DNA of 64,000 nt, taken from contig CM043955.1 of the NCBI GenBank assembly GCA_014529385.2, forward strand, positions 147,406,140-147,470,139, given 5' to 3'. Numbering within the stretch: position 1 is the first letter of the stretch; the number at the start of each line of letters is the position of its first letter. A program made the position numbers and the translations under genes. Source of the stretch: Adiantum capillus-veneris. Lineage: Eukaryota > Streptophyta > Polypodiopsida > Polypodiales > Pteridaceae. Of this stretch, positions 1 through 10,987 are shown piece by piece. The notes beneath the pieces are model-generated. The model saw only the letters and a list, made by a program, of their open reading frames with translations, had not been told where the DNA came from and ran no database searches.

Positions 1-1154
1 AGATGGTGAGAGCTAGCGGGGTATGAGAGTAGATTGAGAGGAAGAAGGAGTATTCTTACGAGAAAGATGTACATCTCCTCACATAATCACTCATATAAAG
101 CATAGCTTAGCTTAGTAATTAGCATGGTAGAGGAGATGAGCATGCATTGAAGCTTGGCTCTTGGTTGGATTTGCATCACAAATCCAAGAGTTGTTGGTGT
201 AGGCCTCCCTTCTCACAAGCTTGAAGTAGGTGGTAAGCTCTCCATTAAAGCTTGAGAAGGAGAGAGAGTCTTCTTTACTTCACACATGAGATTGTGTGAG
301 TGTGTGTGTGATAATGCTTTTCGTTAATCAACCCCCTCTCTCTCTTGGTCGACCCCTCTTGCTATTTGCTCATGCTACAGTCTCATTGGACCTCCCTAGA
401 GCTAGCCAATGATAATTAAGCAGTATAAGTGACGGTCTTTTGACATGTGTCCCCCTTTCCCCTTTGTGAGAGCTTTATGTAATTAATAAATGCAACTAAA
501 CTCTCATTGGACCCCTTTGCCTCTTGGCCAATAGGAATCGGGCAAGCCATTGGGCTGCTGAATGCTCATTGGTCCCCTTGGGAGACTGTCCAATAGTCTT
601 CTAGAGAGCTTAATTCTCATTGGTTCTTTTATTAAGTGTTTTTAAATTAATTAAACTAGATTTACTCTAGCCTGATTCTCATTGGGTCACCTCCAAGGCC
701 ATCCAATAGGAATTGGGTACACCTTGTGGGCATCTGGGCTAGGGAGCTGGCATGTGTCCCTCATTCCCTTTGTGTAAAGAGAGCTTGTGTGTGTGTGTGT
801 GTGAGTTTCTCTCTCATCCCCTACTCCCAAGGCTCACCCCCTCCTATGTAGGGATTGATAAAGACTTTTGGGACACACACATCCAATTCCCCCATGCTTG
901 ACCTTTGGACACAACCTTTGAATTTTGGAACCTTAGCATTTTGGAAGTCTTAATGGGTTGAACCTTAGGGTCTTTTAAGCCCATTGTTGCACATGGCTCT
1001 TTTGCAGATGGCCCCCCCTTTGGATCCCTATTTTCCCTCCTTTGGATCCCTACTGTGGCCGGTCTGCTAGCTTAACCAATATTCTAGCCTTTTCTCCCCT
1101 GGCACTTCCCCATATTAAATGATCAGTTTAACATGAGAAAATCATTTAGGAGAG
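1..1154. other. Gene-free flank, repeat DNA
   Basis: I see no coding potential here. The stretch holds a family of CCAAT/ATTGG units between 380 and 710 (listed separately), a short (GT)n run near 785-804, and otherwise unique-looking sequence of mixed composition. No LTR boundary, tRNA or gene model could be supported. Confidence 0.5.
380..710. repeat. Tandem CTCATTGG...CCAAT units, about 60-bp period
   Basis: CTCATTGG occurs at 382, 503, 565, 616 and 678. At four of these an inverted partner CCAAT follows at an almost constant distance (starts at 406, 528, 590 and 703, i.e. 24-25 bp after the first motif). The units lie roughly 50-62 bp apart, or a multiple of that. The arrangement is seen directly. 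It is a diverged tandem repeat in which every unit can form a short CCAAT/ATTGG stem. Whether it binds an NF-Y-type factor is not known. Confidence 0.6.
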
Positions 1155-2045
1155 TTATATATTGATTATTATGACATTGTTGGAGGCTTTGGTCAGATCA
1201 ATGGCGGTAGCTCTGTCTGCCTTGTTAACCTGATCTTCTAGTCGAGATCCTGTGCCGTCATGCTCCTCAGAGTCCTGCCCAATAGAGTCGGCCAGCTCCG
1301 AGTCTTCCCATTCAGGGAGTGTAGCTAGTAATGCATATCTATTGGGGGGTCTAGGTTTGACTCTCTCATTTGTCTGTTTTTTGACAAGGGGCCGCTCCAC
1401 CCTAGTGGCCTGAGGGGGGATAGTTGATGAGAGAGCTTGGTTTTTCCATCACTATTCTCAGAGCTAACTGAGGTTTGAACTGGTTTCGGGTTTCTAATAG
1501 GGCAGTCACGCACAAAGTGCCCCTTAGTTCCACAGTGGAAATATGCATTTGGTAGGTACTTGTAGCTCAAGGGCTGTTCAAAGTATTCTCCGTTGTCAAG
1601 AGCAATCACCATTGACTGAGGGAGGTCTTCTGAGATATCCATCTCTATCAAGGCTTGTGGGAGCCAGGTAATCCCCTCGTGGGCGGCCTCCTAGGACCTT
1701 ACCAAGTTGCGAGCCAGTTACCCGTAAGTGATTATGAAAGTGCAGTGGCAGATTCAGGAATTCTACCCAGACTGAGAAATGCGAGAGAGCATCTCTCTCT
1801 GCATTGTACTCCTTGTGCCATTTGAATAGGCACAGAGGAGATGTTCGTAGTAGCCACTGTCTCGTTTTGAGGACCCCGAAGGCCATATCTGCAGTCTTGA
1901 AAACAAAAACATACTGATTCTTGGGCAGGGCCTGTATGGTCTCCACTTTTGCCCCAATAGACCCCCATTGATTCCTAATCCATCCTCTCATAACGTCAGC
2001 CGGGGGACGCGGACCAACTAACAACCTAATCAGAGCCTCTGTTTT
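1155..2045 (-). pseudogene. Degraded LINE ORF1: DUF4283 domain plus zinc knuckle (LINE-C)
   Basis: Two overlapping minus-strand reading frames (1596-2024 and 1325-1651) together resemble the nucleic-acid-binding ORF1 product of plant LINEs. The upstream part carries a DUF4283-like stretch (FKTADMAFGVL..., RQWLLRTSPLCLFKWH, VWVEFLNLPLHF). After a frameshift near 1640 comes the usual continuation (MDISEDLP, then FHCGTKGHFVRDC). In the knuckle the first cysteine of C-x2-C-x4-H-x4-C is replaced by Tyr, so zinc binding is probably lost. The frameshift and the lost cysteine show it is dead. Upstream DNA of the same element appears to continue through 2046-2175 and, after the LTR element at 2176-3977, from 3978 onward. 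Confidence 0.65.
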
Positions 2046-2175
2046 CTAAATCAGTTTGGGATTTTCGAACTTGAATAGAGGGCAGTATGAACAGAGGCTT
2101 ACGGTCTGGAGTTTTGCCAGGGCTTCCTGCAGCAATGCCTCCGCTTCCTCCTGGTTGAGGCTCTGGGGCAGCATT

Positions 2176-2446
2176 TGTTGGGTATGCAAGCCCAATTATG
2201 GGAATGTCCGGTGTCTAGCTCGTGGGTACAGGCTCTATAGCATGCATATCAACTTTACTTGTAAGTCAAGTGGTGCATGGCTTTTTGCCTTTATATGTAA
2301 GGCTATACTTCAATAAACAATAATGTGTGTTTTTCAGGGCCTAATCTCTGCTCTCCCTCTCTTTCTCTCGCTTCTGCAATTGCATCCATCTCCAAGCTCG
2401 CCATGACTCCTCTCAGACGTCACCCTCCATAGCCCTCGTTACAATA
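2176..2446 (+). repeat. 5' LTR of the non-autonomous element
   Basis: 271 bp, starts TGTTGGG, ends TACAATA. It matches 3707-3977 over its whole length with about eight substitutions. AATAAA near 2312 could serve as a poly(A) signal. Confidence 0.9.
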
Positions 2447-3706
2447 GCTGGTATTAGAGCCATCTTGCCCCGGCCTTGGCTCTCGGCCCTTGACTCAGCG
2501 CGCGGAAACTGCCGCTTAAAGAGGGACAGCCTGAATTTCGACCTGCGTCAAACTGCTCAGATCCACCATCAAAGTGGTCGCCCTGGCTTTGGGAGAAGTC
2601 TTCGACACTTGATCATCTGCTTTTTCGGTCTCTACAGCACGATGCAAGCAGATCACGACATCGCGCTATTTCGATCGCTACAGAAAGGTGCAATTTTATT
2701 CTATTTTCTTTAATTTACTCAGTTAAAGTGATTTATCTCCTCTTGGCCCTTATTCACACCTTGTAAGAGCTGCCACATCTTTTGGTGCTCGGTCATAGCA
2801 GATAGACAGGGTTTGCAGGCGGATTTTGTATGGAGGATCATCTTTATTATGGGTGCAATTTTTGCAGGATTTCCAACCCCCTATCGGACAACAAATTTAT
2901 TTTTTGGCAATTTTGCATGCAATTGGTTTGGTGGCCTTGCACGTTCTTGCTAGCATTTAACATATCCACGGTGTCGATGGCAGTATAGGGAATTAGCTCT
3001 TTTGCTTGCATGCTTTTGCTTTTCAAAACATTGTCTCCAAGTGGTGATAAAGAGGATCTTTGGAAGGTTGTTGATACATTTGAAAAGAACCGGACTGTTG
3101 ATGATGATAACTTGGATAGTGATGCTAGCAAACAACAGAAGAGAAATTCCAAAATCAAAGCTCTTCTAGAAAGAAAGACAATGGTGATTTTTCAATGGTT
3201 TTACTTCAAGCACTCAGTACATCAGCAAATGCTACACCATAAAGATCTCCTTCAAGATTGCAGTACAAGTTTTTTCACAATTTAATGTCATAGTTTTGTC
3301 AGCTTCTGTCTATTGTCAAAACCATCATAAACTTTCAGTCAAAGCCTCTTTTTACATTATCTGTTGTCAGCCATGTCAAAAGTTGTACGGGATATAGACA
3401 CTGCCATCTATAAATGGTAAGACCTCCCAATTTTTGTCAGTTCTCAGCCTATTTTTACCGCTTCTCATGAGGTTACTGGGTACACCTGAAACCCAAGGTT
3501 TGGCAGTGAACCAAAAACTCCACTTTTGGTAGCTAATTTTTGACCTATACCCTATCTGTTCAAGGGGGGGATACTGATCTAGCACCAGGTTATGGATAAA
3601 CCAAAAATCCTTGGTTGTGAGAGAACCTAAAACTCTCGGTTGCCGAGTATACCAAAAACTCGAGGTATCATGAGTTGCTTGTCCAGTTTGGGCTTGAGGG
3701 GGGGAT
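2447..3706 (+). other. Interior of the non-autonomous LTR element, possible captured host sequence
   Basis: There is no retroviral domain. A + strand ORF at 3010-3285 (91 codons) has a hydrophilic stretch (DKEDLWKVVDTFEKN, then DSDASKQQKRNSK) that looks more like a real protein segment than chance, but I cannot name it; a captured host exon is possible. The 3' part (3480-3670) repeats ACCAAAAACTC-like words about five times. A purine tract (about 3694-3705, ending GAGGGGGGGA) is the likely polypurine tract. Confidence 0.45.
2449..2461 (+). promoter_or_regulatory. Primer-binding site (tRNA-iMet type)
   Basis: TGGTATTAGAGCC lies 2 bp after the left LTR. The canonical plant form is TGGTATCAGAGC; one base differs (C to T). 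Confidence 0.8.
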
Positions 3707-3977
3707 TGTTGGGTATGCAAGCCCAATTATGGGAATGTCCGGTGTCTAGCTCGTGGGTACAGGCTTTATAGCATGCAGATCAACTTTAGTTGTAAGTCAA
3801 GTGGTGCATGGCTTTTTGCCTTTATATGTAAGGCTATACTTCAATAAACAATAACGTGTGTTTTTCAGGGCCTAATCTCTGCTCTCCCTCTCTTTCTCTC
3901 GCTTCTGCAGCTGCATCCATCTCCAAGCTCGCCATGACTCCTCTCAGACGTCACCCTCCATAGCCCTCATTACAACA
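3707..3977 (+). repeat. 3' LTR of the non-autonomous element
   Basis: 271 bp, starts TGTTGGG, ends TACAACA, preceded by a purine tract and followed by the GCATT target duplication. Confidence 0.9.
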
Positions 3978-3982
3978 GCATT

Positions 3983-4601
3983 ATGGGTGGTTGCATCGGC
4001 AATGCCTTGAGTAGGCCCAGGATATATCCCTGCTAGTGGGTTGGAAGAGGATGGTTGGGTGAAGAAACCGGCATCATGGCGAACTAGTCTCACTGCTTCG
4101 AGCTTGCTTGCACTGTCGTGCGGGAGTTGGTCACCTCCATTGGGAAAAGCTACAGTAGGGTTAAAGTGAGTAAAAACTTGTTAGTGAAAGCCATTTATTC
4201 GTCCTGCATGGGCGATCGGGGAGTTGTTCTGGACTAATGAGTGATAGGGCAACCCGCCTGACGCCCATATGTTGGGGGATCTTGTGTCAACAACTAGAGC
4301 GGGTGAGATGACCTGTGAGGTCATCTCACCAAGGGCGCAGTGGGGGCGAGAAGACAACGCTGCTACACGAGTGTAGTTAAGCCATCGCTAGGGTTACAAA
4401 GCTTCTTCTTCTTTGCCTCTTTTTCGTTCGATAACTGTAATTTTTTGTATGCTTCCACTTTTTTTAAAGAGTCCCTCTTAGGCTCCATTGGGGAGATACT
4501 ATCAGAGAATGCATCAGATAAATATAATTTTGTCCTGTTTCTAATATAAATTCTCTCTCGCCCTTTATGGCAAAAAAAAAAAAAAAGAGTGGGCGAGATC
4601 T
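3983..4601. other. Continuation of LINE-C flank; perfect hairpin and A-run
   Basis: The sequence interrupted by the LTR element resumes at 3978. It contains a perfect 13-bp inverted repeat with a 3-bp loop at 4302-4330 (GGTGAGATGACCT, GTG, complement) and a 15-bp A-run at 4572-4586 that could be a retroposition tail. I see no supported gene. Confidence 0.4.
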
Positions 4602-5043
4602 GCCGTAGGCAGGTTGCGCGCGCGCTCATTTTGTGAAGAATGCGAATGGACGTTTATGAAAGCACAATAGCCCCCCTCTCCCTCCCTTCTCTCTCTAAAG
4701 ATGTGTGATGAAGTGAATTAGCAGAAAGCCTCGTTCTCGCGCCGTCTTCTGTTTCGTCAGTCTTTTGTATTTTCTGTCCTCCATCACACGGCTTCGTTCA
4801 CCGCCACATTCGGATACAGCAGTGTCCCCTCTTCATCACGCTCTTGCTCTTCAGCAGGCTAAGCAGTAATGTCTAGTTACCGGCGATGTTGATGCCTCTG
4901 CAACTACCCTAACAGACAAGGTAAGCGTTTACTTTCGAAATGCTGTCATGATCGCTTGGATTTTTGCTGCGCATTCAGGGTTCTGATTAACCTAGTATTC
5001 CCAAAGTTTGCAACTCAATGCTACGCGTGATTTCAGGCGATTC

Positions 5044-5092
<49 letters not shown>

Positions 5093-5943
5093 GGTGTAAT
5101 CCGAAACCCAATTTTGATTTGTATAACCATGTCAATGTCGTGCATGTGTGCGTTACACCATACATTGGCTACCCAGCTACAGTGGGATTCCTTCACAATG
5201 GGCCATGGACTACGCAAGTCATAGTAATGGATGGTTATATTCTCATGGATGACTACCATGCGTCTATAGCTCTAACAGTGAATATGGGCTCTTCTAGGTG
5301 TAGATGGTGGGATTGGTACAATTGTGTTTATACATGGACATTGCCTAGCTTACAGCGCAATGCACGTCAGTTACCTCATCTCATATATTTGCTCACAATT
5401 ATATGGGTTGAATCTGGATACGCGTACAAGCAATCATCGATGTGTGCTTTCCTGCCTCTTGTTGTATGTGCTCAACCACATGCATATACTTCCATACAAA
5501 TGCTCGAGTCCTTTGTGTTAAGAGGAGTCCGGCCCTCCTTCATATAATGACAAACATTGTCAAATAGAGAACCCATTTGTTGAATTGTTGAACACATTGT
5601 GTCTGTTGCTTTTGAACCAATTTCTTCTCATTCCTAGCTCGAAGCATGAAGTTGTGTATTGGATCTTCATTGATGGGAGTTGCATGACTACTTTTCTAGG
5701 CATGGAATGAGAGGCAACCTTTCTTGAGATTCTCTTTATTGATTGCCTTAATTGATTGTTGTTGTGAGGTACATTACGAGTTTTCCAGGCATGGAATGAC
5801 AGGGGACCTTTTCTCAAATTACATGGCGTTTTTCTCTCAACGCTTACTCAAATAACTTGTTTTATACACCATATCGTTTGTTCTTTACGTGGTAAATCTA
5901 AGGTTAGTTGACCGAAGATAAAGCTTTCGATAAGAGGAGTGAG
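4602..5943. other. Gene-free stretch with (GA)n microsatellite
   Basis: It contains a (GA)23 microsatellite at 5045-5090. An open frame of 142 codons at 5119-5547 shows no recognisable domain and I do not support it as a gene. The rest looks like unique intergenic DNA. Confidence 0.4.
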
Positions 5944-5955
5944 TGTCACGTGACA
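5944..5955. promoter_or_regulatory. LTR-T terminal palindrome containing a G-box
   Basis: TGTCACGTGACA is a perfect 12-bp palindrome with the G-box core CACGTG. The same palindrome ends the minus-strand LTR-T copies at 9524-9535 and 10976-10987. G-boxes bind plant bZIP and bHLH factors; use here is inferred. Confidence 0.6.
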
Positions 5956-7876
5956 CATCCAACCCTATGTGTCCATGGACAAGCTAGAGCAGGACCAGGG
6001 TTCAGTTCAGTCAAGTCAGTCTAGAATAGGAAGTGATCTGGCACTTTTGTGAGTCTATTCGTAGACCGTGCATGACCAGTCACTTAGATTAGATGCATAT
6101 CCTCCGGTTGCACATAGCATGATCATCAACACTCCCATCAGAATTCATCAGAATCTATTAGGAAAAATTTCAGTGCATTAAACCTATTTTCCCTATTTTT
6201 GACATTTTTCACTTATTTATTAAGTGACTTTTGTTGGAAAGTAGGTAGGGCAATTTTGCTAAGTTTGTATATAAGCAAACCTAGCGCTAGCACTTTTTGG
6301 CAGAAGAGGCAGCAGGAGCACCTTGCTCAATAGGCAACTTCTCAGTAGAACTCCACAGAGGCCTAGCGTTTTGCAAGAGACTGCAACACCTAGCGTTTTT
6401 GGACCAGATCAGCCAGTGTTTTTAATCTTGTAGATTCCTGGCGATAGCAAGAAGCAGAAGCCCCAACGTTAGCAGATTCACCGCAGCAGGACCATTTCCA
6501 GCTTAGCATTCTTGCATCAACCTGAAGCCATCAGCGTTTTTGTAGACCTTCGCGACAGTAACTCCATTAGACTCATCGTTTTCAGGTTTCAGCAGTCAGT
6601 AGATTCAGCAAAACCCTCGAACTTCGCAGATCTCACCTTCCCGCAGCAGATCCTCGTTGCACGGTTAGATCACGCAAAGTTCGCAGTTTCAGCCCGGAAA
6701 ATGCAGATTTCAGCGCGTCGTCGTTGTATCATTGTCATCGCCGTCGTTATTGACATAGAGTCAGAATTCAACAGATAAACATTTGCAGATTTCAGCCCTT
6801 AGCATTTCCAGATTTCAGCCCGTCTCGATGTCGTCCTCATCATCGTCGGCAAGTCCAAGCATTGTAGAGATTTGTGCAATCATAAGTAGACCGCTCTTGC
6901 CATAGAGAGTGGGGCCTTCGGAGGAGGGTTTGACAATTTTCCGGTGTCGTATTCTCTTCTCTCTCTATCTCTCAGTCTCAGCACCTTCACGCACAGTGTC
7001 TACTCACTTTGTTTGTGATCACTTGCACTCTCTCATTAAAGAACGGAAGGCTCTCCCTTCCCTAAGTAAAAGGAACCCTTGAGCACAGTTGGGAGCACTC
7101 ATCTTGAGCAAAGTTCAACATTCATTCCCCTGCCTGAAGTGTTTTGGAACCTTTGTGAGTCTGTTCGCAGACCGTGCATGTCCAGACACTTAGAGTAGAT
7201 GCATATCCTCTGGTTGCACACAGCATGATCATCAGCATTACCATCAGATTTTCAGCCTAGCGTTTTTGCAGATTTCCGGCGTGAAGACTTTCTCTGCATC
7301 AGCGTTTTCAGTTTTCAGCGTCTAGACTCCGCACCGCAAGTCCCAAACCTCGCAGATCTCACCTTCCCATAGCAAATCCTCGCCGCCCAGTCAGATCAGC
7401 CACTGTTTGCAGATTCAGCCCGGAAAACGTAGATTTCAGCACATATGCTTTTAGCGCGTCGTCGTCACATCGTCGTCGTCGCTGACATAGAGTCATAATT
7501 CAGCAGATAAAGATTTGTAGATTTCAATCATTAGCGTTTTCGGATTTCAGCCCGTCTCGTCGTCGTCCTCGTCCTCGTCATCGTCGACAAGTCCATAGCA
7601 TTGTAGAGATTTGTGCAATCAATATTAGACCGCTCTCGCCATAGAGTGTGGGGCCTTTGGAGGAGGGTTTGACAACATTCTGGTGGCATATTCTTCTCTC
7701 TCTATCTCTGTCTCAGCACCTTTATTCACAGTGTCATTCACTTTGTTTGTGATCATTTGCACTCTCTCACTAAAGGAACGGAAGGCTCTCCCTTCCGAAG
7801 TAAAAGGAACCCTTGAGCACAGTTCGGAGCACTCATCTGTAGCAAAGTTCAACATTCACTTCCGCTGCACCTTACA
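5944..7876 (+). repeat. Two fused LTRs of family LTR-T, + strand
   Basis: The first copy starts with the 12-bp palindrome TGTCACGTGACA (5944-5955) and runs to about 7130, losing its last bases. It is joined to a second copy lacking about the first 115 bp, which ends TGCACCTTACA at 7876, directly before a primer-binding site. Shared landmarks occur in both (the ...GACCGTGCATG...ACTTAG...GATGCATATCCTC stretch near 6068 and 7170; the GGAGGAGGGTTTGACAA stretch near 6915 and 7657). AGCGTTTTT-like words recur through the first copy. The fusion looks like unequal recombination (inference). Confidence 0.75.
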
Positions 7877-7877
7877 T

Positions 7878-7889
7878 TGGTATCAGAGC
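7878..7889 (+). promoter_or_regulatory. Primer-binding site of LTR-T element
   Basis: TGGTATCAGAGC, the canonical plant tRNA-iMet primer site, starts one base after the LTR end. Confidence 0.85.
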
Positions 7890-8178
7890 TTTGGCAGTGT
7901 TCTGTATCACTCAAGGAAAGAACCACAAGATTTTTTTTTTTGCTTGTTGCGGTCGCACGTAACCCAAGTCCTCTTGGGCGTGTCGATTCCTAATCGTGTT
8001 TTTGAAGAGTGATAGGAAACCCAAGAAAGAAGGGCTTGTCCAGCCTCCGCTTGTGCCTCTTTTCACTCATCGAGAGCGGACCGTGCACTTAGCGGCCGAC
8101 CAATAGACGTGAGGTGGGAAAAAGCAACCTTGGTGTGAGCGCAAGGCTGCCAAGGGGTGCGCGGGCGGAAAAGAGTAG
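7890..8178 (+). other. Leader remnant of LTR-T element
   Basis: About 290 bp of untranslated leader follow the primer site, including a T-run near 7930-7940. The element then stops against a minus-strand LTR of the same family at 8179; no gag or pol remains. Confidence 0.5.
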
Positions 8179-8301
8179 TGTAAGGTGCAGCGGAAGTGAA
8201 TGTTGAACTTTGCTCAAGATGAGTGCTCCGAACTGTGCTCAAGGGTTCCTTTTACTTACAGTAGGGAGAGCCTTCCGTTCCTTTAGTGAGAGAGTGCAAT
8301 G

Positions 8302-9535
8302 GACAAGCAAAAAAAAAATAAAATTCTTGTGATCCTTGTGGTTCTTTCCTTGAGTGATACAAAACACTGCCAAAGCTCTAATACCAATGTAAGGTGCAAC
8401 GGAATAAATGTTTGAACTTTGCTAAAGACGAGTGCTCCGAACTGTGCTCAAGGTTCCTTTTTCTTATGGAAGGGAGAGCCTTCCGTTCTTAACGAGAGAG
8501 TGCAATGGACACAAAGTGAATGGACACAGTGTGAGAAAGTGTATGAGACCGAGAGATAGAGAGAGAAGAGAATACGACACCAGAGACGTTGTAAAACCTT
8601 CCTCCGAAGGCCCCACTCTCGTTGGCGAGAGTGGTTTACTATTGATTGCACAAACTAGTACAGAGTGGATGCATGAGACTGATGCAAGTTTAGGCTATGT
8701 CGATGACGACGGCGGGGATGACGAGACCGACTCTAGGGCTGAAAATTGATGCACTTTATCTGCTGTCCAAAAACGCCAATGGCTGAAATCTGCTGCTGCC
8801 AAAAACGCAAGGAAAAACGCTGTTTTGCTGCAGGTTCTTCGTGTCTTCGGCTGCCCTAAAAAACGTAGATTTTAATTGCTGAATTTCTGAGGCTTTGTCG
8901 CTGATTTGCTGAAGCTATGCACTGCTGAAAATGCCAGGGAAGTGGGCGATAATGGTCAGCTGAAAAACGCCAGTAGAGGGGGGACCTGTGGCGATGAGGC
9001 TATGGATGGAAAACGCCAGGGGATAGGAGTATATGGCGATGATGCTATTGATGAAAAACGCCAGGGAATGGGAGGTCGCTTGCTTGGAGGAAAAACGCCA
9101 CAAGGGGGGAGATCTTGCTTGAGAGAGAGAGAGGAGGAACCTGCTGCCTTTGGCTTGTGTTCTCCTTGCTCTTCTGCCAATTAGTGCTAGCCTAGGTTTG
9201 CTTATATATTATCTTACCCAATTTGCCCTACTCAGTTCCCAACAAAAGTCACTTAAATTAATAAGTGAAAAATGTCAAAAATAGGAAAAATAGGTTAAAT
9301 GCACTGGAAAATTCCCTTGAAGGATTTCTGATGGATTCTGATGGGAATGCTTATGATCATGCTGTGTGCAACCAGAGGATATGCATCTACACTAAGTGCT
9401 TGGGCATGCACGGTCTGCAAACAGACTCACAAAAAGTGCCAGAACACTTGCTAATCTAGACTGACTGGGCTGACGGAACCCTTGTTATGAAGTAGCTTGT
9501 CCACGGACACATAGGGTTGGATGTGTCACGTGACA
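8302..9535 (-). mobile_element. LTR-T LTR plus primer site and short leader, nested insertion
   Basis: A full LTR (8388-9535; palindrome TGTCACGTGACA at its outer end, TGTAAGGTGCA at 8388) is followed on the minus strand by a primer site (8375-8386, complement of TGGTATTAGAGC) and about 70 bp of leader ending in a T-run. It is flanked by GGACA at 8297-8301 and 9536-9540. One LTR plus a truncated leader with a target duplication is unusual; abortive reverse transcription before integration is one explanation. Confidence 0.65.
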
Positions 9536-9776
9536 GGACACAAACAAAGTGGTGAACACTGTGAATGAAGGTGCATGAGACTGACAGATTGAGAGAAGAG
9601 AATACGACACCAGAATGTTGTCAAACCCTCCTCCAAGGGCCCCACTCTCTATGGCGGGAGCGGTCTACTATTGATTGCACAAATCTCTACAATGCTTTGG
9701 ACTTGCTGATGATGTCGACGACGATGAGACGGACTGAAATTTGAAAACGCTAATGACTGAAATCTGCAAATCTTTA

Positions 9777-10987
9777 TGTAAGGTGCAGCGGAATAAATGT
9801 TGTATTTTCTCAAGATTAGTGATTTTTACTGCTCAAGGTTCCTTTTAGTTCTTAGGGAAAGAGAGAGCTTTCCGTCTTATGGAGAGTGCTATGATCACGA
9901 ACAAAGTGAGTGGATATTGTGCGTGCAAGTGAATGAGACTGAGAGAAGGAGAGAGAAGAGATACGACATCGAGAGGTTGTAAAACCCTCCTCCGAAGGCC
10001 CCACTCTCGTCGGCGAGAGTGGTCTACTTGATTGCACAAGCGTACAATGCGAATGCAATGGACTGATGCAATGGGACTATGCCGACGACGACGACGGTGA
10101 TGACGACGGCGACTTAGGCTGAAATCTGAGGTCTTCTTGGTGGCTGAAAATGACTGTTTCTCGCTGGTTTTATGGCTGAAATTGATTGTCCTTGTCGGGG
10201 TCGAGAGGATGATGAAAAACGCTGGACCTTCTGCTCTTTCTGCTGCGTTTTTGGAGATGAATGCTTGGCTGAAAAACGCTGTGACAGCGGAGGACTTCTT
10301 GCTGAAAATGGCAGTTTCCTAAGTGCTTAATAACTCCTTACCAGGCCATGGTAGTCTGCTGCAAATTGCTTGATGAAATCACTGAATTGGCTGAGGTTTG
10401 TCTGGCGTTAGTAGTTGCCAAAAACGCTGATGTGACCAATGGGAAAAACGCTAGCTCTCATTGCTTGCTGGCGATATCTGCATGGGAGGAAAACGCTAGG
10501 GCAGCCAGAAGAGTGGGCGATCCCAAGTTGAGGATGATGCGGGGGAATGGGCCTCACCAAGATGCTTGGAGAGGGTCTTGCTGAGAGAGGGAGGGAACAC
10601 CTGTTGCTTGGTAGCCTGCTCTGCTCCTTGGCTCATTCTGCCAATTTGTGCTAACTTGGGTTTGCTTATAAATTAACTTACCCAATTTGCCCTACTGAGT
10701 ACCCAACAAAAGTCACTTAATAAATAAGTGGAAAATGTTAAATATAGGGAAAAATAGGCTAAAGTCACTTGAAACATCCCCAAAGTGGCTCTGATGGAAA
10801 TGCTTATGCTTATGCTTATGCAACCAGAGGATATGCATCTACTCTAAGTGACTAGGCATGCACTGTCTACGAATAGACTCACAAAAGTGCGAGATCACTT
10901 CTAATCTAACTTGACTGGACTTGACGGAAACCTTGCTATGGTGTAGCTTGTCCACGGACACATAGGGTTGGGATGTGTCACGTGACA
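9777..10987 (-). mobile_element. Solo LTR of family LTR-T with CTTTA target duplication
   Basis: 1211 bp, bounded by TGTAAGGTGCA and the palindrome TGTCACGTGACA, flanked by CTTTA on both sides (9772-9776 and 10988-10992). It sits inside an older LTR of the same family. The interior has many AAAAACGCT words (for example near 10215, 10272, 10424 and 10444). Confidence 0.8.

Larger units (their letters stand above)
2171..3982 (+). mobile_element. Complete non-coding LTR retrotransposon with GCATT target duplication
   Basis: Two 271-bp direct repeats (2176-2446 and 3707-3977) begin TGTTGGGTATGC and end in TACAATA or TACAACA. They are flanked by the identical 5-bp duplication GCATT (2171-2175, 3978-3982). 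A primer-binding site of the initiator-tRNA-Met type follows the left LTR and a purine tract precedes the right LTR. By eye the LTRs differ at about 8 of 271 positions (about 3%), so the insertion is fairly old. The 1260-bp interior codes for no gag or pol; it is a non-autonomous derivative, probably mobilised by a copia-like element (inference from the primer site). It sits inside the LINE-C fragment. Confidence 0.9.

Noticed and set aside
380-710. CRISPR-like regular repeat array
   Set aside because: Units are diverged, repeats only 5-8 bp, and the window is plant nuclear DNA.
5119-5547. 142-codon open frame
   Set aside because: No domain, unusual composition, no neighbouring exon-like signals; consistent with chance.
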